A stretch of 37,043 bases of DNA from the NCBI RefSeq assembly GCF_027587195.1, contig NZ_JAPDDP010000075.1, positions 1-37,043 on the forward strand, given 5' to 3'. The notes below the pieces were generated by a model. The model saw only the letters and a list, made by a program, of their open reading frames with translations, searched no databases and was not told where the DNA came from. The stretch's first letter is position 1. The number at the start of each line of letters is the position of its first letter. Shown here piece by piece: positions 1 through 8,457 of the stretch. A program made the translations under genes and the position numbers. The stretch comes from Solirubrobacter phytolaccae (GTDB taxonomy: Bacteria > Actinomycetota > Thermoleophilia > Solirubrobacterales > Solirubrobacteraceae).

Positions 1-36
1 AAATCCAACGGCCAGCTCCTTGGCCCACAGCACGCC

Positions 37-456
37 ATGGCTACCGGGACTTGCAACGGCGGCGGCGCGGCCCCGCGTGGCCCGCCGGCGGCCAACGGTG
101 GCGGCGTGTCCGCGGCCGAGGTCGAGGCGCGGGTCGCGGCGGCGGTCGAGCGTGCCCAGGCCGAGTCCAGCGTGGCGATCGGGGCGGCGATGGCCGCCGC
201 GCGCGCCGCGGAGGACCGTGCCGCGGCGGCTGAGCGTCGTGCCCGCGAGCTGGCCACGCTGGTGTGCGGCGAGCCGCGTCAGCTGACGCGCGGCGAGCTG
301 TCGGACCTGCGCGAGACCGGCCCGACCGGGCCGGCCGTGATGGCCAACGCGCTCCGCACGCTGCACAAGGCACGCGCGGCCGAGGACCGTCGCGCGCTGA
401 CGAACGCCCTGGGCGACGTGGCTTCGGCCGCGGTCGGCTGGCGCGATCGCCTCTGA
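37..456 (+). CDS. Hypothetical protein, possibly 5'-truncated
   Basis: About 139 residues from the ATG at 37. The frame is open back to base 1, so the true start may lie outside the window and no ribosome site can be judged. The N-terminus is Gly/Ala-rich low complexity. Residues about 23-75 are Ala/Glu/Arg-rich and look like a long helix or coiled coil. The C-terminal part (about 80-139) is less biased, with LTRGELSDLRETGP and a helical tail ending WRDRL. No family is recognised. The strong GC3 pattern in this frame and a hairpin right after the stop support it as a real gene. An antisense open frame over the same bases looks like a composition artefact. Confidence 0.5.
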   Translation: MATGTCNGGGAAPRGPPAANGGGVSAAEVEARVAAAVERAQAESSVAIGAAMAAARAAEDRAAAAERRARELATLVCGEPRQLTRGELSDLRETGPTGPAVMANALRTLHKARAAEDRRALTNALGDVASAAVGWRDRL

Positions 457-461
457 CAAGT

Positions 462-485
462 CCCCGGCCGCTTCGGTGGCCGGGG
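462..485 (+). terminator. UUCG hairpin terminator after the first gene
   Basis: Six bases after the stop at 456, arms CCCCGGCC (462-469) and GGCCGGGG (478-485) pair perfectly. The loop closes with a further G-U and C-G pair around a UUCG tetraloop (472-475). There is no U-tract, as is common in high-GC actinobacterial terminators. It is also the first unit of the hairpin array that follows. Confidence 0.5.
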
Positions 486-654
486 CGAGCTTTCCCTCCC
501 CAGGACGGCCCCGGTCCGGTGCTCGCCACACCGGACCGGGGCGGAGGCACGAAGTTGACGACGCCCCGGCCCGACTGCTCCCCACGGGCCGGGGCGGACG
601 GCACGAACTTGAAGACGCCCTCGGCCTGGCCCCGTGTTCCTGCTGGGCCGAGGG
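462..654. repeat. Tandem array of four hairpins with related linkers
   Basis: Four GC-rich hairpins start at 462, 509, 564 and 618, about 47-55 bp apart. Stems are 462-469/478-485, 509-520/530-541 (12 bp, extended by 521-529), 564-573/585-594 and 618-626/646-654. All begin CCCCGG or CCCTCGG and end with its complement, but stem length and inner bases differ and pairing is kept. The linkers at 542-563 and 595-617 are near copies (both have CGGA, GGCACGAA, TTGA and GACG). The linker at 486-508 shares only its ends. No protein is likely to be coded here. Confidence 0.7.
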
Positions 655-723
655 CTGTGGGCGCGCGGGCGTGGGCGGGGGTGGAGCTCCGCGCATGACG
701 CTGCTCGGTGCGTTACGTGGTCC

Positions 724-1101
724 GGGGAGCACACCGTCGGGCGCCGCGTCAAGCAACTCGCGCTTCGCGGCGAGCCGCTTGACCCGACGCGGCCGGCGCG
801 CTCTGGGCTGGTCAGGCCGGCTGGGGCCGGCGAGCCCGGGCGCGGGCCAAGTGCGCACGTGCACTCGAGCGCTGGGTTTCTGGGCGCAGCGACCAGAAAC
901 CCAGCGCTCGATGCACCGAGCGTTCACTCTTGAGCCCGCCACCCAAAACTGAACACTCGCGCGGAGTTGCGGGCCAGGCCCGCGCCCGGGCGCAAACCGG
1001 CGCAGCCGCTCACCCGCACAAGAGCGCGCCGGCCGCCGCGTGTCAAGCGGCTCGCCGCGCAGCGCGAGTTGCTTGACACGCGGCCCGACGGTGTGCTCCC
1101 C
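724..1101. repeat. Large nested inverted repeat, 81-bp arms
   Basis: Bases 724-804 and 1021-1101 are near-identical inverted copies with only a few differences. Similarity decays towards the centre. Each arm holds its own inverted repeat; in the right arm GCCGCGTGTCAAGC (1035-1048) pairs perfectly with 1071-1084. The centre carries a long hairpin: 865-883 pairs perfectly with 893-911 around a 9-base loop, and a further 5 pairs (859-863/912-916) follow a single bulged C. The whole 455-1143 interval has no convincing gene. It could be a MITE-like remnant, a structured RNA or a terminator cluster. No transposase or target-site duplication was seen. Confidence 0.7.
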
Positions 1102-1143
1102 GACGCGACTACGAGCCGAGCGCGCCACCCGAGCTGAGCTCCA

Positions 1144-2229
1144 CTACGGCCGCACGACCTTGCCCGAAGCGAACTCCACCACGCCGCGCCCGTCGGCGTC
1201 GAAGGAGGCACGCGCCGAGTCCGCCGCGCCTAGGTCGACCGGGTCGCTGTCGCCCACCGCAGCGCGTAGACGGCCGCGGCTCACGAAGACCGCCAGGACC
1301 GTGCCGTCGTCCCGGATCGCGACGTCACGGATCTCGCCGTGCGCCGCAACCCGGCGCGGTTTACCGTCCAACGAGCCGACCAGGACCGGGTGGCGGAACC
1401 CGCCCCGCTTGTAGCTGCCGGTCACGTCGTTCCACATCAGCGCCGCGCGGCCGTTCGCGGACACCGCCAGGACGAGGTCGAGCGGCGCTCCCTCGTCGGG
1501 GTCGACCGACGTGCCTTTGTCGACCGTCCGGGCCTCGCCAAACAACCGGCCGGAGTCGCGCGTCGCGGCGCGCACGAGGATCGGGAGGTCGACCTGGAGG
1601 CCGCTGTCCTCGGTCGCCCAAGCCACGACCGCGCGGCCGTTCGCCGCGACCTCCGCCACCACGCTCGTGTACTCGCTGGTCCGGCCGAGCGTCACGCGCC
1701 GGCCGAGCTTGCCCGCGCGGGACACGGTGACCGCGCGCACGCGGCCGCGCTCGCCGTAGGCGACCAGCAGCTCGCCGTCGGGCTCGAACGCGAGCGCGAG
1801 CCCCGACAGGAACGGGTTCAGGCCGTCGTAGTCCGACGACCGCACAAGCGTGACGACACGCTCGCCGACCGCCAGCCGCAGGCGTTGCACGCGCTCGCCA
1901 CGGTGCTCGATCCAGCCCAGCGCGACCCTGCCGTCCGCCGAGCAGGCCAGCGCCGTCAGATCGACGGTCCCGCGCGCCGGCAGCTCTTTCGCGACCCCGT
2001 CCGTGACCAGCGCGAGCGGCTTCTCGGAGACGCTGACCGCACTCCCGCCGGCTTCGACCGCGCCGTCGGAGCGCGCGCTCGAGACCGGGCACGCCCTCGG
2101 CACGGCGCCGGCGGCCGCGCGCTCCGGCGCGGCACTCGGCGTCGGGGAGGCGGTCGGGCGGGGGCGCGGCGCGGACGACGAGCAGCCCGCGACCAGCACG
2201 GCCACGAGCGCGAGCACGGGAAGTCGCAT
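1144..2229 (-). CDS. Putative lipoprotein, beta-propeller-like
   Basis: About 361 residues starting at the ATG at 2229. The start was chosen because MRLPVLALVAVLVAGC is a standard lipoprotein signal peptide with lipobox LVAGC; an upstream in-frame start would put 11 charged residues before it. After the Cys comes a Ser/Pro/Ala/Arg-rich linker, then repeated segments of the form 'DGRVALGWIEH', 'NGRAVVAWATE' and 'NGRAALMWND'. These are short Gly-Arg-Ala-hydrophobic strands suggesting a beta-propeller. It is probably anchored on the outer face of the membrane. No enzyme motif is recognised. The 3' end lies just past the inverted-repeat region. Confidence 0.75.
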   Translation of the reverse strand: MRLPVLALVAVLVAGCSSSAPRPRPTASPTPSAAPERAAAGAVPRACPVSSARSDGAVEAGGSAVSVSEKPLALVTDGVAKELPARGTVDLTALACSADGRVALGWIEHRGERVQRLRLAVGERVVTLVRSSDYDGLNPFLSGLALAFEPDGELLVAYGERGRVRAVTVSRAGKLGRRVTLGRTSEYTSVVAEVAANGRAVVAWATEDSGLQVDLPILVRAATRDSGRLFGEARTVDKGTSVDPDEGAPLDLVLAVSANGRAALMWNDVTGSYKRGGFRHPVLVGSLDGKPRRVAAHGEIRDVAIRDDGTVLAVFVSRGRLRAAVGDSDPVDLGAADSARASFDADGRGVVEFASGKVVRP

Positions 2230-2270
2230 GCGGCCAGCGTCGCGTCGCGCGCCGACCGTCACAGCTCCCC

Positions 2271-2576
2271 CTAGGTGGACGTCAACTCACACCCCGCCCG
2301 GAGCAACGCCGCGCGCAGCTCGTCGACGTCAGGCACCGGCGAGAAGCGGCCGTCGCCCAGCACGTAGATCCGGCACGTCAGCGACGGCGGCTCGTCCGAC
2401 GGGAACAGGTCCACGCCGTCGACCCGCACGGTCGGCGAGCCCGGGAACCGCTCGCGCGCCGCGTCTTCCTCAGACACGATCTCGAGCTCCGCGAACGGCA
2501 CGCCGAGCCCGCGCAGCTGCTCAGCGACCGCCGGATGGGACGGGCAGCCCGCCCACCACAGCAGCTCTACCGCCAC
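2271..2576 (-). CDS. Small thioredoxin-fold protein with CPSH motif
   Basis: About 101 residues from a GTG at 2576 that overlaps the last codons of the upstream redoxin gene, so translation is probably coupled. It begins VAVELLWWAGCPSHP, a beta strand followed by a CxxH redox-type motif. A typical glutaredoxin-like element follows (FPGSPTVRVDGVDLFP, with the cis-Pro region SPT), then a second Cys in LTCRIY. This pattern matches short thioredoxin/alkylmercury-lyase-like proteins of actinobacteria, probably cytosolic. The single Cys in the motif suggests a monothiol mechanism. Substrate unknown. Confidence 0.75.
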   Translation of the reverse strand: MAVELLWWAGCPSHPAVAEQLRGLGVPFAELEIVSEEDAARERFPGSPTVRVDGVDLFPSDEPPSLTCRIYVLGDGRFSPVPDVDELRAALLRAGCELTST

Positions 2577-3067
2577 TTGATCGAGCAGCCGACCGGCTTC
2601 GTCTCCGCCGCGGCGACCGGACGCCCGGCGAGCACGTCGTCCAGCGCCGCCCGCAGCCACTCGGCCCGCAGCGACGGGTCGTTGTAGTCGCCGTCCGGCG
2701 CGCCCCGGTAGACGACGCCGGTCGCGTCGGTCACGAACACGTCCGGCGTGACGGTCGCGCCCCACGCGCGAGCGACCTCCTGCGAGGAGTCCACCAGGTA
2801 CGGCCCCGCGAACTCGCCCGCGTCCACGCGAGCGCGCATCGCGTCCACGGAATCCCGCGGGTACTTCTCCGCGTTGTTGGAGTTGATCTGCAGGAAGCGC
2901 ACGCCACGGTCGGCGTAGTCGCGCGCGACGTCCTGGAGCCGCTCGTGCCAGGCGAGCGCGTACGGGCAGTGGTTGCACGTGAAGACGACGACGGCGGCGG
3001 CCGCACCGTCCTCGTGCAAGGAAACCGAGGTACCGGACGTATCGGGCAGCGTGAACGCGAGAGCCAT
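2567..3067 (-). CDS. Thioredoxin-family peroxiredoxin/redoxin
   Basis: 166 residues from the ATG at 3067, with an AAGGTGG Shine-Dalgarno-like sequence just upstream. It starts MALAFTLPDTSG, the usual N-terminus of AhpC/TSA-type redoxins. VVVFTCNHCPYALAWHERL follows, where CNHC sits at the redox position. Later elements (QINSNNAEKYPRDS, VTPDVFVTD, YRGAPDGDYN) match thioredoxin-like proteins with 'CNHCPY' that are widespread but poorly characterised. Likely a cytosolic thiol-disulfide or peroxide reductase. It is divergent from the winged-helix gene, with 24 bp between starts, so the promoters must be very compact or overlap. Confidence 0.85.
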   Translation of the reverse strand: MALAFTLPDTSGTSVSLHEDGAAAAVVVFTCNHCPYALAWHERLQDVARDYADRGVRFLQINSNNAEKYPRDSVDAMRARVDAGEFAGPYLVDSSQEVARAWGATVTPDVFVTDATGVVYRGAPDGDYNDPSLRAEWLRAALDDVLAGRPVAAAETKPVGCSIKWR

Positions 3068-3091
3068 GGGATCCACCTTACGCTGCGCCCG

Positions 3092-4111
3092 ATGCGGGTC
3101 CTCACACGCGAAGCGCTCACCGCCACGCTCGCCCACCGGCAGGGCCTGATCACCCGCTGGATCACCACGCCGCAACAAGCGATCCAACGCCTGACGCCCC
3201 TCCAGGGCCAGGAGGCGCGCGCCCCGTTCGTCGCGCTCGCGGCCCGCGTCGAGGGCTTCACCCGCGAAGCCCTGGAACGAGCGATCACCGACCGCCAGGT
3301 CGTCAAGTCCACGCTGATGCGCATGACCCTGCACGTCGCGGCGGCCGAGGACTTCCCGGCCTACGCGTGCCTGCTGCGCCACTCCCGCATGCGCAAGTGG
3401 CGCGCGACGGATCCCGCCATCGACGAGGAAGCGGCCGAGCTCGCCGACTGGTTCACCACGCCCCGCACGAACAAGGACATCCGCGAGAAGATCGAAGCGC
3501 CCGACCTGTGGACGCCGATCCTCCGTGCGCGCACGCTCGTCCCGCTCGTCCAGCTCCCGCCCGCCGGCCACTACGCCGACAAGGGCCGCAACACGCTGTT
3601 CGTGAAGGACCCGCGGCCGCTCCCGACCCACGAGGACGCGGCGAAGACCGTCCTGACGCGCTACCTCACCGCGTTCGGCCCCGCCCAGAAGCGCGACCTC
3701 GCTGCCTGGGCCGGCGCCGCCCAGCGCGACTTCGACTTCGACGCGCTCGAGCTGACCCGCTACCGCGACGAGCAGGGCCGCGAGCTCCTCGACCTGCCCG
3801 GCCAGACCATCCTCCCGGCCGACACACCCCTCCCGCCACGCTTCCTCGGCAACTGGGACCAGCCGCTGCTCGCCTACAAGGACCGCGACCGGATCATCCC
3901 GCCCGCCGTCCAGCCGCTCCAGCTCACGCTCTCCGGCGACCAGACGCTGACCGTCGACGGCCGCGTCGCCGCGAGCTGGCGCATGGACGAAGGACGGATG
4001 CTGATCACGCCGCACACGGACTTCCCGACCGACGGCATCCGCGAGGAAGCCTTGCGCACCGCCAAATTCTGCGCGCCCCACGCGCACGCGTACGACGTTG
4101 TCATCGAATGA
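3092..4111 (+). CDS. Winged-helix DNA-binding domain protein (HTH_42/AlkZ-like)
   Basis: 339 residues from the ATG at 3092 (MRVLTREALTATLAHRQGL). The N-terminal 'R...L..RQGL' and 'Q.I.RL.PLQGQE' pattern, the central TLMRMTLHVAAAEDFPAY and the C-terminal GNWDQPLLAY match the winged-helix DNA-binding family (HTH_42, DUF1006), which includes the crosslink-repair glycosylase AlkZ and YcaQ. The AlkZ catalytic QxQ motif is suggested by Q-G-Q in LQGQEARAPF, around residues 35-37. A DNA glycosylase or DNA-binding role is therefore inferred, not shown. The gene ends in an ATGA overlap with the PilZ gene. Confidence 0.8.
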   Translation: MRVLTREALTATLAHRQGLITRWITTPQQAIQRLTPLQGQEARAPFVALAARVEGFTREALERAITDRQVVKSTLMRMTLHVAAAEDFPAYACLLRHSRMRKWRATDPAIDEEAAELADWFTTPRTNKDIREKIEAPDLWTPILRARTLVPLVQLPPAGHYADKGRNTLFVKDPRPLPTHEDAAKTVLTRYLTAFGPAQKRDLAAWAGAAQRDFDFDALELTRYRDEQGRELLDLPGQTILPADTPLPPRFLGNWDQPLLAYKDRDRIIPPAVQPLQLTLSGDQTLTVDGRVAASWRMDEGRMLITPHTDFPTDGIREEALRTAKFCAPHAHAYDVVIE

Positions 4112-4761
4112 CCCTCAACCAATCGGCGGAAACGCCGATAGTGCGGTTAGAGACCGAAATGGCTACCGGATTCGCAAGCGCACTCAGTGAGGGACAGCCG
4201 GCTCAGCTGGATCTGGGCGACGTCGCCGTCCCCTGCCTGGTCGTCGGGTTCACCGGCGCCGACGTCATGCTCGCACCGCAGGCGCCGCTCCCGGAGGACG
4301 CGCTCGCGCCAGGCTTCACCACCTATCTGCTGATCGAGGCGGGCGGCAGCCTGCAGGCCCTGAAGGCCCAGATCAAGCCCGGGTACGCGGAGGGCGAGCT
4401 GATCGCCACGCTGCTCGACTCGTTCCGCCTCGGCCAGCGCCGCACGTTCAGCCGCGCCCCGCTCGTCCTGCCCGCGCACCTGCGCCCGGCCGGGACCGAG
4501 CAGGCCCCGAACACCACCTTCACGCGTGATGTCAGCGCCGGCGGCATGCGCGTCGCCAAGCAGTCGAGCTACATCGAAGCCGACCTCCACGAGATCGTAA
4601 TCGGCCTCGTCCAGGCGAACCGTGAGATCCGCGCGACCGCCGAGACGGTTCGTGTGACGAACACCGACGTGTCGCTGTCCTTCGTGGACATCGAGCCCGC
4701 GGATCGCCTGCTGCTCGCGCAGCTGACGTTCGCGTATCACCGCCGTCGCGCAGGCTCGTAG
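4108..4761 (+). CDS. PilZ domain protein (c-di-GMP receptor)
   Basis: 217 residues from the ATG at 4108, which overlaps the previous stop. ATG 4159 is an alternative start. The N-terminal half (about 25-105) is beta-rich and YcgR/PilZN-like. The PilZ domain follows with both signature motifs: RxxxR (R112-TFS-R116) and D141-VSAG-G. These bind the guanine bases and phosphates of c-di-GMP, so the protein is probably a functional receptor. In the neighbourhood of a chemoreceptor a role in motility or envelope control is plausible but inferred. No membrane segment or signal peptide is seen. Confidence 0.85.
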   Translation: MTLNQSAETPIVRLETEMATGFASALSEGQPAQLDLGDVAVPCLVVGFTGADVMLAPQAPLPEDALAPGFTTYLLIEAGGSLQALKAQIKPGYAEGELIATLLDSFRLGQRRTFSRAPLVLPAHLRPAGTEQAPNTTFTRDVSAGGMRVAKQSSYIEADLHEIVIGLVQANREIRATAETVRVTNTDVSLSFVDIEPADRLLLAQLTFAYHRRRAGS

Positions 4762-4777
4762 CAACCGATACGCTCCG

Positions 4778-4803
4778 CCCAGTTCCTGACTGGGAGGAGA
4801 GAG
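4778..4803 (+). promoter_or_regulatory. Hairpin next to the coxS ribosome site
   Basis: In the 42-bp gap before coxS, CCCAGT (4778-4783) and ACTGGG (4789-4794) form a 6-bp hairpin with a TCCTG loop. The hairpin runs directly into a strong GGAGGAGAG Shine-Dalgarno tract ending at the ATG 4804, so its 3' arm covers the first bases of that tract. It could tune translation or mark a processing site. No U-tract follows, so a terminator is less likely. Confidence 0.45.
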
Positions 4804-5277
4804 ATGGCTGGTTCGGTACGGGTCACGATGACCGTCAACGGTGCTCAGCAGAGTGCCGAGGTTGAGCCGCGTCTGCTCCTGGTCCACTTCCTCCGTGAAA
4901 CGCTGGGACTGACCGGTACGCATGTGGGCTGCGACACGTCCAACTGCGGCGCGTGCACGGTGCATCTCAACGGCGAAGCGATCAAGTCCTGCACGCTGCT
5001 GGCCGCTCAGGCGGACGGCGCGGAGATCAAGACGATCGAGGGAATGGGCCAGGAAGGCGCGCTGCATCCGCTGCAGGAGGCGTTCTGGGAGCACCACGGG
5101 CTGCAGTGCGGGTACTGCACGCCGGGCATGATCATGGCTTCGGCCGACCTGCTCGAGCGCAACCCGAAGCCCAACGAGGAGGAGGTCCGGGAAGCGCTCG
5201 CGGGCAACCTCTGCCGCTGTACCGGCTACCACAACATCGTCAAGGCGGTCATCGCCGCCTCCGAGACGACGGCATGA
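4804..5277 (+). CDS. coxS: CO dehydrogenase-type small subunit, 2x[2Fe-2S]
   Basis: 157 residues. The small electron-transfer subunit of xanthine oxidase-family molybdenum hydroxylases passes electrons from the Mo site to FAD. The plant-type [2Fe-2S] cluster ligands are C43, C48, C51 and C63 (CDTSNCGAC...SC). The second, helical cluster uses C102, C105, C137 and C139 (CGYCTPGM...CRCTGY). Length is normal for the family. A strong ribosome site precedes the ATG. It is first in a S-L-M gene order with ATGA overlap to the large subunit; this order is typical of form II (not form I, which is M-S-L). Substrate assignment depends on CoxL. Confidence 0.93.
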   Translation: MAGSVRVTMTVNGAQQSAEVEPRLLLVHFLRETLGLTGTHVGCDTSNCGACTVHLNGEAIKSCTLLAAQADGAEIKTIEGMGQEGALHPLQEAFWEHHGLQCGYCTPGMIMASADLLERNPKPNEEEVREALAGNLCRCTGYHNIVKAVIAASETTA

Positions 5278-7613
5278 GCGCCACCGCCGCCGAGCCCTGG
5301 ATCGGCCGGCCGCTCAAGCGCAAGGAAGACCCGCGGCTGATCATGGGCCGCGCCCGCTACATCGACGACATCAACGCGGTCGGCCAGCTGTGGGCGGCGT
5401 TCGTCCGCTCACCCGAGGCGCACGCGAGGATCGCGTCGATCGACACGTCGGAGGCCAAGGCCTTCCCGGGCGTGCACGCCGTCTTCACCGGCAACGACCT
5501 GGACCTGGAGGCGCCGCTGCCGATGGCGTGGGTGCCGCCGGGGGTCGAGGTCAAGAACCCGCCGCACTGGTCGCTCGCCAAGGACGAGGTGCACCACGTC
5601 GGTGACCCGGTCGCGCTCGTGATCGGCTCCGACCGCTATGCCGTGGTCGACGCCGCGCAGCTCGTCTCGGTCGAGTACGACCCGCTGCCGGTCGTCGTGG
5701 ACCTGGAGAAGGCCTACGAGGGCGGCGATCTCGTCCACGCGGACCTCGGCACCAACCAGTGCCACGAGTGGTCGCTCGGCGGGGGAGACCTGGACGCCGG
5801 GTTCGCGGCCGCGGACGTCGTGGTCGAGCGCCGGATCGTCAACCACCGCACCGCGGGCGCGGCGATCGAGCCGCGCGGCGTGCTGGCCGACTACCGCGCG
5901 GGCAGCCTCACGCTCACGTCGAGCACGCAGGTCCCGCACTTCCTGCGCCTCTTCCTCGCGCTCCAGTTGGGGATTTCCGAGGACCGGATCCGCGCGATCG
6001 CGCCCGAGGTCGGCGGCGGCTTCGGCTCCAAGCTGCAGATCTACGGCGAGGAGATCGCGCTCGCGTGGGCGTCACGCAAGCTCGAGCGGCCGATCAAGTG
6101 GGTCGAGTCGCGCACCGAGGGCATGCTCGCCACCCACCACGGCCGCGACCAGATCGCCTACACGAAGATCGGCGCGACCCGCGACGGCAAGATCACCGCG
6201 TACCACACGAAGATCCTGCAGGACCTCGGCGCGTACCTGATGCTGCTCACGCCGACGATCCCGTCGCTCGGCGCGTTCGTGATGAGCGGCGTCTACGACA
6301 TCCCGGCGGTGCAGACCGACATCGTCGGCGTCTTCACCAACAAGATGCCGACGGACGCGATCCGCGGCGCCGGCCGGCCCGAGGCCACGCACCAGATCGA
6401 GCTGATGATCGACCAGCTCGCCGACGAGCTGGGCATGGACCGGCTCGAGCTGCGCCGCAAGAACTTCATGCGGCCGGAGAGCTTCCCGCACGAGACGGCG
6501 ATCGGCGTCGTCTATGACTCGGGCGACTACCCGAAGGCGCTGGACACGCTGCTCGAGCTGGCCGATCTGGACGCGATCAAGGCCGCCGCGCCGGCCGGCA
6601 AGCTGCGCGGCATCGGCTACTCGACCTACACGGAGATCTGCGGCCTCGCGCCGTCCCGGGTGACCGGGCCGAGCGGGTTCGGGCTGCAGACGGGTCTGTG
6701 GGAATCGGCGATGGTGCGCGTGCACATCACCGGCGCGGTCACCGTCTACACGGGCACGTCGCCGCACGGCCAGGGGCTGGAGACGACGATGGCGCAGATC
6801 GTCGCCCAGCGACTCGGCTGCGACCCGCAGAACGTGGAGGTCATCCACGGCGACACCGGCACCGGCCCGCAGGGGCTCGGCACCTACGGCTCGCGGTCCA
6901 CCGCGGTCGGTGGCGAGTCCGTCGCGCGCGCGACGGCGAAGATCGTCGACAAGGCGCGCCAGATCGTGGCGCACCAGCTGGAAGCGGCGGTCGACGACGT
7001 CGAGCTCTCCGGCGACAAGTTCTCCGTCAAGGGCTCGCCGGACAAGGGCATGACGATCGGCGAGATCTCGATGGCCGCCTACATCCCGGAGAACCTGCCC
7101 GAGGGCATGGAGCCGGGGCTGGAGGAGCTCGCGTTCTACGACCCGGAGAACTTCGTGTTCCCGTTCGGCGCGCACGGCTGCGTGGTCGAGGTGGACCCGG
7201 ACACGGGCAACGTGGACGTCGTCAAGTACGCCGCGGTCGACGACTGCGGCCCGGCCATCAACCCGAAGATCATCGACGGCCAGGTGCACGGCGGCATCGT
7301 GCACGCGATCGGACAGGCGCTGTTCGAGCGCATCCACTACGACGACGAAGGCCAGCTCGTCACGAGCAACTTCGCCGACTACGCGCTGCCGAGCGCGGCC
7401 GACGTGCCGTCGTTCGACCTCGATCGCACGGAGACCCCGTCGCCGGTCAACTCGCTCGGCGTGAAGGGCATCGGCGAGGCGGGCACGATCGCCGCCTCCC
7501 CGGCCATCACGAACGCCGTGCTCGACGCCCTGCGTCCGCTCGGCGTGACGTTCATCAACATGCCACTCGGCCCGCAGCGGGTCTGGGAAGCGATCCAGGA
7601 GGCGAAGGCGTGA
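5274..7613 (+). CDS. coxL: CO dehydrogenase-type molybdenum large subunit, form II
   Basis: 779 residues from the ATG at 5274, overlapping the coxS stop. It binds the Mo-pterin cofactor and carries the active site. [23 protein letters not shown] is the standard N-terminus. GGGFGSK (near 245) and [13 protein letters not shown] are cofactor-contact motifs. The active-site loop is A362-IRGAG-R368, the form II pattern (AYRGAGR-like), not the AYxCSFR loop with the Cu-binding Cys that defines proven CO oxidisers. The catalytic Glu is E735 in KGIGEAG. The protein is a molybdenum hydroxylase, but its real substrate (CO or an organic molecule) cannot be settled from sequence. Confidence 0.93.
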   Translation: MSATAAEPWIGRPLKRKEDPRLIMGRARYIDDINAVGQLWAAFVRSPEAHARIASIDTSEAKAFPGVHAVFTGNDLDLEAPLPMAWVPPGVEVKNPPHWSLAKDEVHHVGDPVALVIGSDRYAVVDAAQLVSVEYDPLPVVVDLEKAYEGGDLVHADLGTNQCHEWSLGGGDLDAGFAAADVVVERRIVNHRTAGAAIEPRGVLADYRAGSLTLTSSTQVPHFLRLFLALQLGISEDRIRAIAPEVGGGFGSKLQIYGEEIALAWASRKLERPIKWVESRTEGMLATHHGRDQIAYTKIGATRDGKITAYHTKILQDLGAYLMLLTPTIPSLGAFVMSGVYDIPAVQTDIVGVFTNKMPTDAIRGAGRPEATHQIELMIDQLADELGMDRLELRRKNFMRPESFPHETAIGVVYDSGDYPKALDTLLELADLDAIKAAAPAGKLRGIGYSTYTEICGLAPSRVTGPSGFGLQTGLWESAMVRVHITGAVTVYTGTSPHGQGLETTMAQIVAQRLGCDPQNVEVIHGDTGTGPQGLGTYGSRSTAVGGESVARATAKIVDKARQIVAHQLEAAVDDVELSGDKFSVKGSPDKGMTIGEISMAAYIPENLPEGMEPGLEELAFYDPENFVFPFGAHGCVVEVDPDTGNVDVVKYAAVDDCGPAINPKIIDGQVHGGIVHAIGQALFERIHYDDEGQLVTSNFADYALPSAADVPSFDLDRTETPSPVNSLGVKGIGEAGTIAASPAITNAVLDALRPLGVTFINMPLGPQRVWEAIQEAKA

Positions 7614-8449
7614 TCCCTGCCGAGTTCGACTACGTGGCTCCGGCCTCGCTCGACGATGCGCTCAAGGCGCTGGCCGACGGGGGCGAGGACGCCAAGGTGC
7701 TCGCCGGCGGGCACTCGCTGATCCCGCTGATGAAGCTGCGCATGGCGGCGCCGTCGCTGATTGTGGATCTGCGGCAGCTCGGCGAGCTCAAGGCCGTGTC
7801 GGAGGACAACGGCACGATCCGGCTCGGCGCGCTGGTCACCCACCACACGGTGGCGACCGGCGGCTTTGGGCTCGTCTCGGCCGCGGCGGCGACGATCGCC
7901 GACCAGCAGGTCCGCAACATGGGCACGATCGGCGGGACGCTCGCGCACGGCGACCCCGCGTCGGACATGCCCGCGGTGCTGCTCGCCTACGAGGGCTCGG
8001 TGCTCATCCGCGGCTCCGGCGGCGAGCGCGAGGTCGCGGCCGCCGACCTGTTCGAGGACTTCCTCACGACCGCCGTGGGGGAGGGAGAGATCCTCACCGA
8101 GGTGCGGTTCCCGAAGCTCGACGGCTACGGGTACGGCTACGAGAAGTTCAACCGCCGCCAGGAGGACTGGGCGATGGTGGCCGTGTCCGCGCTGGTCAAG
8201 AAGGGCGCCGACGGCACCGCCGAGGACGTCCGGATCGGGCTCACGCACATGGGCTCGGTGCCGTTGCGGGCGACCGCCGCGGAGGACGCGCTGCGCGGGA
8301 AGCCGCTGAACGCCGAGTCGATCGCGGCGGCGGCCGAGCTGGCCGCGGAGGGCACGGAGCCGCCCGCGGACCTCAACGCCTCGCAGGACTACAAGCGCCA
8401 CCTCGCGCGCGTGTTGACGCGGCGCGCGCTGACGACTGCGGCATCATGA
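7610..8449 (+). CDS. coxM: CO dehydrogenase-type FAD-binding medium subunit
   Basis: 279 residues from a GTG at 7610, overlapping the coxL stop (GTGA). An AGGAGG ribosome site (7598-7603) sits inside the end of coxL. The FAD-binding motifs are AGGHSLIPLMKLRM (about residues 30-43) and TIGGTLAHGDPASDMPA (about 105-121), both diagnostic for this family. The C-terminal domain ends in DYKRHLARVLTRRAL, typical for CODH/xanthine dehydrogenase flavin subunits. It accepts electrons from the CoxS clusters and passes them to the quinone pool or other acceptors. Confidence 0.93.
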   Translation: MIPAEFDYVAPASLDDALKALADGGEDAKVLAGGHSLIPLMKLRMAAPSLIVDLRQLGELKAVSEDNGTIRLGALVTHHTVATGGFGLVSAAAATIADQQVRNMGTIGGTLAHGDPASDMPAVLLAYEGSVLIRGSGGEREVAAADLFEDFLTTAVGEGEILTEVRFPKLDGYGYGYEKFNRRQEDWAMVAVSALVKKGADGTAEDVRIGLTHMGSVPLRATAAEDALRGKPLNAESIAAAAELAAEGTEPPADLNASQDYKRHLARVLTRRALTTAAS

Positions 8450-8457
8450 TCCGCTAG

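Noticed and set aside
462-654. CRISPR array
   Set aside because: Repeats are hairpins with varying stems, linkers are not unique spacers, and no cas genes are near.
41-752. Long antisense open frames near the left end
   Set aside because: Arg/Pro/Ala-rich translations with no domain, caused by GC bias, opposite the first gene and over hairpins.
1339-2274. Open frame opposite the lipoprotein gene
   Set aside because: The lipoprotein has a clear signal peptide and better codon use; the other frame has no domain.
4647-4665. TGTGA-containing inverted repeat as a Crp site
   Set aside because: Lies inside the PilZ coding sequence and lacks the second conserved half site.
5274-7613. Form I CO dehydrogenase
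   Set aside because: The loop is AIRGAGR, not AYxCSFR, and the gene order is S-L-M.
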